64,000 nt of DNA from Spirometra erinaceieuropaei (lineage: Eukaryota > Platyhelminthes > Cestoda > Diphyllobothriidea > Diphyllobothriidae). Both the position numbers and the translations under genes were made by a program. The notes below the pieces were generated by a model. The model was not told where the DNA came from, did no database searches, and worked only from the letters and a program-made list of their open reading frames with translations. The stretch covers positions 278,328 to 342,327 of the forward strand of contig CACRXP010000663.1 in assembly GCA_902702965.1 (NCBI GenBank). The letters are read 5' to 3'. Shown in pieces: positions 62,001 through 64,000 of this stretch (position 1 is its first letter; the number at the start of each line of letters is the position of its first letter).

Positions 62001-62795
62001 CTCAGCCTGTCGCCGAAATTGGAGGTGTGTGTTCGTTTTGGACTGCAGCACTTTACGCTCCACAGTTCTCGAACGGCTCCCTCGAGGGCCTCTGGGTGCC
62101 CTGATATTTCTACAGCATTTATTCCACAGACAGCCGGTCTCTAAGTGTCTTCTACTCCCGGACGTTTTCTCGCATTTGCCGTCGTCAACTTAGGCTGCAG
62201 GGTTTGGAAACAGAGGGCCTCCTCGATCTTGTATGGTTTTTTGCATCTGTCACAGACTATTCTGACCTTTGTGAGCTCAACGATAGTTGCTATCTTGCTC
62301 GCCCTCCTTATGCTTTCACCTCCTCCACCTCTCCCTCCGTACATTTCAAGTTGGCTGGCGGTGGAATTTCCCAGTCTCCTGTCGTGGCGCGAGACAGACT
62401 CTGCCCGTGGTGGCGCCTTTGGGGCGGTACACAGGGATACCGTTAACCTGCCCACAGTCCTCGCCGATGAGGTATGTCCCTCCTCAGAAGTCGCTTCATC
62501 CACCACGAATACCATCACTGCTCAACCCCCCGTTCCGACTCTGGAGACGAACGACCACGAGGCGGTGCCAGAGACTGTGGAGACAAAACCGCGCTCGGCC
62601 GATGCCCCTGCCAGCACTCTAGAAGACGCGGCTCCTCCACAGGTGGATGATATGCTTCCTGCCCTGGAGGTGATGAAACTCTCTGGCCAACCTGATGCGG
62701 ATATTGAGGTAGGTATCCCACGGATCTCGAGTACCGCCCATGCGGAATGAAACCTTTTCTTCCAACAGGTTCTAAGAGGATGCCTTTCCGATTGA
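35791..62795 (+). CDS. SMG7: SMG7-like nonsense-mediated mRNA decay factor, gene span
   Basis: Eleven exons join in phase: 35791-36024, 36801-36959, 37072-37493, 43580-43688, 48391-48631, 50317-50597, 54330-54519, 55827-56011, 58697-58845, 62351-62708, 62769-62795; about 784 residues. SMG7 binds phosphorylated UPF1 through a 14-3-3-like TPR domain and, with SMG5, recruits decapping and deadenylation enzymes in the cytoplasm. Seen here: VWTKDELLLKLQELY, SLIHLGDVARYQN, PYNQLAILESVK and HPFPAASENL (14-3-3-like half), then helical segments and LLLLPEGFALR-GF. HPFPAA after PYNQLAIL favours SMG7 over SMG5 or SMG6. There is no PIN domain. The C-terminus is short and low-complexity compared with vertebrate SMG7 (over 1000 residues). 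Exon 3's left border is uncertain. Confidence 0.85.
36801..36959 (+). CDS. SMG7: SMG7 exon 2
   Basis: Residues 79-131. The frame reads LRQKLAGTTKTN, then SEIQHRLTLLLERASGFYNS and LIHKLLCKLP. SEIQ-x-x-L-x-x-x-L-x-x-ASGFY is strongly SMG7-like. The exon has no ATG-initiated frame of its own and was found by similarity. The acceptor is TTTCCATTTAG, the donor TTG|GTACGT, phase 0 on both sides. Confidence 0.85.
37072..37493 (+). CDS. SMG7: SMG7 exon 3
   Basis: Residues about 132-272. A polar, lineage-specific insert (SSIRASRSGRRLVDLDKLGD, DVLIDLNPQESEFG) precedes YVIQHSLIHLGDVARY, the core helix of the phosphopeptide-binding fold. The donor is GCAAG|GTACTC, phase 2. The acceptor at 37070-37071 has a pyrimidine-rich lead. 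One at 37091-37092 also keeps phase and would drop seven residues. Confidence 0.8.
37494..38476 (+). other. SMG7 intron 3, left part
   Basis: AT-rich intron sequence up to the target-site duplication of the gypsy element at 38472-38476. No other element recognised. Confidence 0.5.
38477..38665 (-). repeat. 3' LTR of the gypsy element
   Basis: 189 bp, TG..CA on either strand. It contains the complement of AATAAA within aattgtaagatgaataaa. It differs from the 5' LTR at a handful of sites (for example tatgattg/tatggctg and aaaaaag/aaaagag). A purine-rich GGCCGGGGTGAA lies directly upstream on the element strand, as a candidate plus-strand primer. Confidence 0.92.
38737..40780 (-). pseudogene. 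pol: RT palm, RNase H and integrase of the gypsy element
   Basis: The frame resumes within RT (IPFGVTNGVACFQRTIDDI) and has FVYVDNITICG where the YxDD box belongs. RNase H: PLVVETDASDVA, IEKEAYAVVESI, TDQRSVAF. Integrase: an H-H-C-C knuckle (ELHESLCHPG..CQACCE), then D, D and E in LSLDFKGPL, IHTDRGSSF and GQVERLNQTL. It ends with a polar tail. There is no chromodomain. Confidence 0.88.
40722..41540 (-). pseudogene. pol: Protease and N-terminal RT of the gypsy element
   Basis: The aspartic protease active site is ALIDTGSSESYIS, followed by VLLGHDFL. RT fingers follow: KKRMVVDYSQTINRYT, YPSPRIDEMVERI, STLDLKSAYHQ. After AYHQ a deletion shifts the frame (about 40785), and this frame runs out in unrelated residues by 40722. 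The true RT continues in the next feature's frame. Confidence 0.85.
41575..42310 (-). pseudogene. gag: gag of the gypsy element, with in-frame stop
   Basis: It begins MDRFLKPERFDADPNAQ at 42310 and carries a retrotransposon gag core (WSHWFHTFENFLS, GLYLRPKNEIFARHLLATYR, LDQFAQKLKSLAKDC). A TAA at 41765-41767 interrupts it. The same frame continues to CFFCGYDKHRRSMC, a CCHC knuckle, and a second, incomplete knuckle CKGCGKKGHF. The last Cys of that knuckle is found in the pol frame, so gag and pol overlap with a one-base frame step near 41587. Confidence 0.8.
42316..42334 (-). promoter_or_regulatory. Self-complementary primer-binding site of the gypsy element
   Basis: Directly after the 5' LTR the element reads tttattcatcttacaatt. 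Its exact complement lies in the LTR at 42427-42444. No match to a tRNA 3' end is evident (there is no TGG start). Tf1/sushi-type elements prime reverse transcription by folding the 5' end of their own RNA onto the PBS. This arrangement fits that mode if transcription starts at about 42444. Confidence 0.65.
42335..42523 (-). repeat. 5' LTR of the gypsy element
   Basis: 189 bp, nearly identical to 38477-38665. The AATAAA at 42427-42432 (- strand) sits about 100 nt into the LTR. The 18 nt at 42427-42444 are an exact inverted copy of 42316-42333, just outside the LTR. Confidence 0.92.
42529..43579 (+). repeat. SMG7 intron 3, right part: R1 SINE-like copies
   Basis: 42645-42790 is an R1 copy on the - strand. 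42985-43340 is the best + strand R1 copy, with a tRNA-like head (ggtgcggtggcagaccac..., GTGGGTTCAAATC B box at 43079). The rest up to the acceptor TGTTTTAG at 43579 shows nothing else. Confidence 0.6.
43580..43688 (+). CDS. SMG7: SMG7 exon 4
   Basis: Residues 272-308. Joined to exon 3 in phase 2 it gives LGDVARY-QNHPTIASTYY, WAWLVDP and HPYNQLAILESVK, the most conserved TPR helices of SMG7. The acceptor is ATGTTTTAG, the donor AAG|GTATGT, phase 0. This exon alone places the protein in the EST1/SMG family. Confidence 0.92.
43689..45394 (+). other. SMG7 intron 4, left part, no recognised gene
   Basis: A GTCGTC/CATCATCAT low-complexity stretch at 44355-44415 produces Asp- or Val/Ile-rich phantom frames. 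Nothing else is recognised. Confidence 0.45.
45395..45560 (+). repeat. R1 SINE-like repeat copy
   Basis: The phrases actgcgcccatgcccacctccggtcg, gtgaggtggatgctgcgcaagtcg, gcacgcggtggacatcc follow R1 order. The next 45561-46629 have no recognised content. Confidence 0.6.
46630..47905 (-). mobile_element. Penelope-like element RT relic
   Basis: On the - strand the frame 47354-47677 reads ARFYGPPKVYKPDTSLRPKV, then RGAPTYRLANWLFQKL and MVSFDVIPLFT. The frame 46756-47082 reads VEDKLPFLDALVCR, VYRKLANTLQMLSQNSNHPL and RANGYQRAFVERR. These are the palm and thumb of Penelope reverse transcriptases. Upstream, VILPADKGHSTAIFDK is visible near 47860. Several stops separate the pieces. The GIY-YIG end is not found here. 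It is the largest Penelope RT remnant in the window. Confidence 0.8.
48113..48337. repeat. (TTC/CTC)n polypyrimidine microsatellite, about 225 bp
   Basis: An almost uninterrupted pyrimidine run of TTC and CTC triplets on the + strand. It lies 54 bp upstream of the SMG7 exon 5 acceptor. Such mirror-symmetric polypyrimidine tracts can form triplex DNA. The long poly-Phe/Leu or poly-Lys/Glu frames across it are artefacts. Confidence 0.95.
48391..48631 (+). CDS. SMG7: SMG7 exon 5
   Basis: Residues 309-389: QKKQFEDLCYFYIRAVACLH, then PFPAASENLTQMFKLIS, followed by a polar linker ending ALVWTHG. FYYxRAxAxxxPFPAAxxNL is the SMG7 signature after PYNQLAIL. The acceptor is CCGCTTGCAG, the donor GGAG|GTATTT, phase 1. 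A much longer frame that includes the microsatellite upstream is not the exon. Confidence 0.9.
48880..49060 (+). repeat. Diverged R1 SINE-like copy
   Basis: The phrases cccgcctccggagcagagctgaagagc and gagagagggtgcgctagctgcaatgcaag follow the R1 middle. The remainder of intron 5 to 49944 has nothing recognised. Confidence 0.4.
49945..50043. repeat. (CTA)n microsatellite, about 33 units
   Basis: A perfect run of CTA/ACT triplets. It lies in SMG7 intron 5, 270 bp before exon 6. Poly-Thr, poly-Leu and poly-Val frames across it are artefacts. Confidence 0.97.
50317..50597 (+). CDS. SMG7: SMG7 exon 6
   Basis: Residues 389-482: DVASIVRAAGDLSTTIEALT, a Ser/Pro-rich linker, TRVRTLQSELERLRLQ and HAFLKLLVRLVYLMVVHIHG. 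It corresponds to the start of the helical hairpin domain behind the TPRs. The acceptor is CTTTTAG, the donor GCG|GTGAGT, phase 0. The main frame is not ATG-initiated within the exon; it was found by phase and similarity. Confidence 0.85.
50660..51610 (-). mobile_element. Penelope-like element relic: GIY-YIG end, third copy of the YVGETG lineage
   Basis: On the - strand: IAHRPQATIRRRLMQPKDPL, NYVGETGG (the GIY-YIG core) and, in the frame 50806-51201, HTFDFQRATTLGRGN and LTLEAWFSDAHSINMLLDLP. Frame changes and stops separate the parts. It lies in SMG7 intron 6, antisense to the gene. Confidence 0.75.
51855..53174. mobile_element. Foldback/long-TIR MITE, copy C, with nested SINE
   Basis: It starts CAGTCTGTGACCGATTTCG and ends GACCGGTCTCTGACTG, with TA outside both ends. 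The arms carry the family phrases (cgattaggaagacttacttaggtgg; accccacctaagttatccttcctaatcg). At 52130-52435 a tRNA-like SINE interrupts it, which explains its greater length compared with copies A and B. Confidence 0.8.
52130..52435 (+). repeat. tRNA-derived SINE-like repeat (copy 2), nested in foldback C
   Basis: TAGCTTAGGTGGCTAGAGCG is an A box and CGTTCGATTCTCACC a B box. The upstream flank (aaattctag..., gcgggtaacttgacccaaatgtaattaaa) matches that of 1070-1296. The anticodon arm does not fold. Because it sits inside foldback C, it inserted after that element. Confidence 0.65.
53280..54090 (+). repeat. Cluster of tRNA-like SINE copies (family R4)
   Basis: At least two copies with the same tail: gggtatgactggctgataacgg, taataagccagaaattgcc, attccggtctcccttgtctttgtcgg near 53625-53710 and 54000-54080. 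B boxes GGGTTCGAATCTCAAG and GGGTTCGAATTTCAGG sit upstream of each, and GACTCAATGGTAGATTG (53941) is a fair A box. They share a head phrase (gggcgctcaccg.tcgggttacggaac) at 53473 and 53743. Confidence 0.7.
54330..54519 (+). CDS. SMG7: SMG7 exon 7
   Basis: Residues 483-546: NHQTTSRCLLFITVRLLTWL, SDLVFTVSEFLHSAECDALE, SLLLPPLFVLSLWLKHQN. These are amphipathic helices of the alpha-hairpin domain; the VLSLWLK end fits the family. The acceptor is GCATTTTAG, the donor CCAG|GTAGAC, phase 1. Confidence 0.82.
54949..55085 (+). mobile_element. RTE-like LINE fragment
   Basis: The frame reads VEDERKLEVFDHHCCLRTIL, then VKYSDFVSNEAVRT. KLEVFDHRCLR-IL-V-W is the typical C-terminal string of RTE/BovB-type and related LINE reverse transcriptases. 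The rest of the element is not visible. The neighbouring 55086-55826 has no recognised content. Confidence 0.6.
55827..56011 (+). CDS. SMG7: SMG7 exon 8
   Basis: Residues 546-607: PSKFSDVDFLEYAPPVGESV, IELLNSLSGLLDS and EQLLLLPEGFALR. LLNSL followed by LPE-x-x-x-LRGF is a conserved closing segment of the SMG7 helical domain. The acceptor is a long T tract then CAG, the donor CGT|GTAAGA, phase 0. Confidence 0.85.
56100..56190 (+). repeat. R4 SINE tail fragment
   Basis: The phrases tgactatggctggctgatgacggc and tcagaagtggccattccagtttcccc match the R4 tail at 61190-61250. Confidence 0.5.
56340..56425. repeat. Degenerate telomere-like TTAGGG stretch
   Basis: GATTAGAGTTAGCGTTAAGGTTAGAGTT..CTTAGGGTTAGG: irregular copies of the animal telomere hexamer. 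A similar stretch lies at 23150-23197. Too imperfect to call an interstitial telomere with confidence. Confidence 0.4.
56644..58289. mobile_element. Foldback/long-TIR MITE, copy D, with nested LINE
   Basis: It starts CAGTAGGTGGGCTAACTCAT and ends ATGAGTTAGCCCACCTACTG, with TA on both sides. The arms mirror each other (ctagtcagcctgcag.ataattctata; tatagaattattttgcaggctgactag). The left arm is broken at 56845-57496 by a LINE tail, giving a clear order of insertion. This copy and copy E form a subfamily with a different second half of the TIR. Confidence 0.85.
56845..57496 (+). mobile_element. CR1-like LINE, truncated 3' end (copy 2), nested in foldback D
   Basis: The frame reads YEQRLTALNLYPLHYRQDRG, DLIATFQLIKGLNLDVDWET and SQRVIRQWNSLPEFVVNSPT, ending VFKRQLDTHLLKGNP. 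It is an intact CR1/Jockey RT C-terminus and 3' UTR, better preserved than 20756-21375 and therefore younger. Confidence 0.82.
58697..58845 (+). CDS. SMG7: SMG7 exon 9
   Basis: Residues 608-657: GFTPLGLPSVKVDPSTTLEE, ERLLDFSAPMPAHLLLLRAR and LVLQNFR. It continues LPEGFALR into GF-PL, as in the family. The acceptor is GTTGCATTTAG, the donor TTCCG|GTTTGT, phase 2. Confidence 0.82.
59165..59900 (+). mobile_element. Penelope-like element 3' end, second lineage (copy 2)
   Basis: + strand: SNYIGETGRQLRTSMAEHAA, AVRRNDTSSQVAAH and TFKFDKAEILA, then a stop at 59404. The protein and the 3' UTR match the inverted copy at 6309-6930. YIGETGR is the GIY-YIG core. The RT part is absent. It is followed by a gtcccggcgatcgtgtctcc tail. 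Confidence 0.75.
60121..61513. mobile_element. Foldback/long-TIR MITE, copy E, with nested SINE pair
   Basis: It starts CAGTAGATTGGCTGACTCAT and ends near GCACATCTACTG. The left flank is TA; the right flank is TGTA rather than TA, so that edge is less certain. Subfamily phrases are shared with copy D. A head-to-head SINE pair (60870-61270) occupies the right half. Confidence 0.75.
60870..61270. repeat. Inverted pair of R4 SINEs around a tRNA-like centre
   Basis: The segment 60985-61080 (ggcagaatgatattaccgac, ggccatttctggcttattagcc, caaccccgaagtgtggc) is the reverse complement of 61165-61268. Between them, on the - strand, lies GTGGCTCAGTGGTTAGAGGC (A box) and GCGAGTTCGAGCCTCGG (B box). The result is a hairpin of about 95-bp arms with a tRNA-like loop. 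Confidence 0.75.
61514..62350 (+). other. SMG7 intron 9, end: no recognised element
   Basis: GC-rich stretch with overlapping open frames on both strands (for example 61840-62193, +) that show no family similarity and do not fit the phase of SMG7. The pyrimidine-rich ctcctccacctctccctccg tract at 62320 leads into the exon 10 acceptor. Confidence 0.5.
62351..62708 (+). CDS. SMG7: SMG7 exon 10
   Basis: Residues 657-776. It joins LVLQNFR to WLAVEFPSLLSWRETDSARG, like the KWIADNQP..L segment of the family, then a disordered acidic Thr/Pro/Ala-rich tail (VPETVETKPRSADAP, ASTLEDAAPPQVDDMLP). The acceptor is ACATTTCAAG at 62350, the only one that keeps phase 2. The donor is GAG|GTAGGT. The low-complexity tail cannot be verified by similarity. 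Confidence 0.75.
62769..62795 (+). CDS. SMG7: SMG7 exon 11, short terminal exon
   Basis: A 60-nt GT-AG intron (62709-62768) with the tract CCTTTTCTTCCAACAG leads to eight codons, VLRGCLSD, and TGA at 62793. If the intron is retained the protein ends VGIPRISSTAHAE a few residues later. Either way the gene ends here unless exon 10 splices farther downstream, beyond what I can see. Confidence 0.5.
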   Translation, partial: VLRGCLSD

Positions 62796-63164
62796 ACTCT
62801 GCGTTCATTGTGCTTGTAAAGATGGGAATACTCCAATAAGTGGAGCCCACAATGGACTGCTCCGAAAATTCGTTTGAGGTCGAACTGACTCACGTCACGT
62901 GATCGTTCGGCTGCTCCGCGTCCAGTCGAGTCCATACCTACGACCGTGCATTCATGTGTTGGCTTGCCTTAGACGTAGGCTTTACGCCGCGTCAGTCATT
63001 GCGCCCAATCCCGTTTCACCTGATTGGATAGCTTGGCCATTCTCTGGACTGAAACTCAGGCTTAATACCTCTCACCCACGTGAGCTCCGAGCTGCCCTCT
63101 GGTACATGTACAGGGGATCGGGTTGTGTGTGGCCCGCGTAGACTGCCGCTTAGCTCTGCCGGCC
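62796..63164. other. No gene recognised after SMG7
   Basis: Probable 3' untranslated or intergenic sequence. The nearest clear AATAAA downstream of the SMG7 stop that I noticed is at 63573. Confidence 0.4.
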
Positions 63165-63350
63165 ACTGCATCCGCGCCAACCCCTGGTCGCTTTAGCGTT
63201 GTCTCGCCATCGGAGCAAGGTGGATGAGGGAGGAGTTAGTGCGATAGGTGCTGAGCAAGCCCGTTCCACAATATGCTAATTTACGCGCAGATCATCTGGT
63301 GTTGAGCCCACACCTCGAGGCACGCCCTGGACGTCGTCGCTTGCGACCTT
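63165..63350 (+). repeat. R1 SINE-like repeat copy
   Basis: The phrases ccggccactgcatccgcgccaacccc, cgttgtctcgccatcggagcaagg, gtgctgagcaagcccg, cacgccctggacgtcgtcgc follow R1 order. Confidence 0.6.
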
Positions 63351-63740
63351 CTGACGGTGGAGCGCATTCTATAAAGGTGAATGGAATTATGTTCGAATCG
63401 GATTATTTAGGTCTAACACTCTAGGTTTGAAAGGCGTTTTAAAACTGAAGTAGAGTATGAGGCTTCTGCATTTTGACTTTTTCTCGCGAACTCCTGCTTC
63501 TTTACAACCACGCATTGCCCCCTCTTTCTTCTTTACTAGCGGTCAACAAGTCAATTTCTGAGTGGTTATACTAATAAACTTGAATCCGGCTTTGCACGTC
63601 GTCCTCAGCAAGGGGACGGGTCCCTGCCTCGGTGCTGGCAATCGGTGTGTTCAGTCGCAATCCCAAAACGTGTTGGAACAATAATTCTGACTACTTAACA
63701 TATTCAAGTAGTGTGAATTAGTGATATATTTCTATACTTT

Positions 63741-64000
63741 CAGATCAGATCAGATCAGATTTATTAAGGGAAAAGTAGGCGAACGCCTTTGAACTCCCTT
63801 TTGGTTACAATAACGTCATAAAAAACAATGTGTAAGGCAAGTGTGAAAAAAAATTAGGCAAGTAATTACATACAACAAGCATTGGTCACTGGTATGAATT
63901 TGTCTGTGAATGCCTTCTGTGTCAAGATTGTACAATATCCAGTACGGCAATGAATGGACCAAGTAATATTAAAGCAAGCGCATATGTGGCGGTCAGGAGA
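63741..64000 (-). mobile_element. Likely LINE 3' end with (TGATC)n tail, runs off the window
   Basis: A short array of CAGAT/GATCA repeats followed by ttattaagggaaaagtaggc. On the - strand this is a 3' end with a (TCTGA/TGATC)n tail, as many CR1/RTE-type LINEs have. No protein is visible in the part present, so the class is uncertain. Confidence 0.4.

Noticed and set aside
35791..62795. SMG5 or SMG6 rather than SMG7
   Set aside because: PYNQLAIL followed by FYIRAVA..HPFPAASENL and LPEGFALRGF fit SMG7; there is no PIN domain at the C-terminus.
1..64000. CRISPR arrays, operons, bacterial mobile elements
   Set aside because: Spliced genes and animal retroelements show eukaryotic DNA; no spaced direct-repeat array was seen.

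Overview
This is eukaryotic nuclear DNA carrying two long, intron-rich protein genes on the + strand, buried in transposable elements. There is no operon, ribosome-binding site, CRISPR array or other prokaryotic structure. The element mix (several Penelope-like GIY-YIG elements, CR1/RTE-like LINE tails, Ty3/gypsy, tRNA-derived SINEs, foldback MITEs), kilobase introns and the two host genes fit a parasitic flatworm, most likely a large-genome tapeworm of the Schistocephalus/Spirometra/Dibothriocephalus type. That placement is inference; another lophotrochozoan is possible.

Gene 1 (about 9683-30557, +, seven exons that join in phase) encodes an Ebony-type single-module nonribosomal peptide synthetase: adenylation domain, carrier domain, and the C-terminal amine-selecting domain of insect beta-alanyl-dopamine synthase. 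The adenylation pocket carries the shifted Val-Asp pair linked to beta-alanine. The same architecture is known from the schistosome NRPS that makes the male pheromone beta-alanyl-tryptamine. This is the most exciting content of the window: a candidate beta-alanyl-amine synthetase in another flatworm.

Gene 2 (35791-62795, +, eleven exons that join in phase, about 784 residues) is an SMG7-like nonsense-mediated-decay factor with a 14-3-3-like/TPR N-terminus and helical domain but a short C-terminus. Its introns hold most of the repeats of the right half.

Repeats by region: 1-9600 holds SINE-like repeats, a complete 995-bp foldback element (1312-2306), a second foldback (2550-4883) split by a near-perfect inverted repeat around a Penelope GIY-YIG fragment, and two more Penelope remnants. 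Introns of gene 1 hold more foldback copies, GC-rich SINEs, two LINE tails, an assembly gap (20192-20293) and a small TIR MITE. The intergenic part (30558-35790) holds SINE, LINE and gypsy-integrase relics, and an 85-bp direct repeat whose second copy ends on the SMG7 start codon. Intron 3 of SMG7 carries a nearly complete, young Ty3/gypsy element (38477-42523, -) with 189-bp LTRs, a 5-bp target duplication and a primer site complementary to its own LTR (self-priming). Later introns hold Penelope relics, long (TTC/CTC)n and (CTA)n arrays, three more foldback copies with nested LINE or SINE insertions, and a head-to-head SINE pair.

The two host genes are neighbours in the same orientation with no evident functional link. 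Exon borders come from reading frames, splice dinucleotides and family similarity only; no transcript evidence was available.
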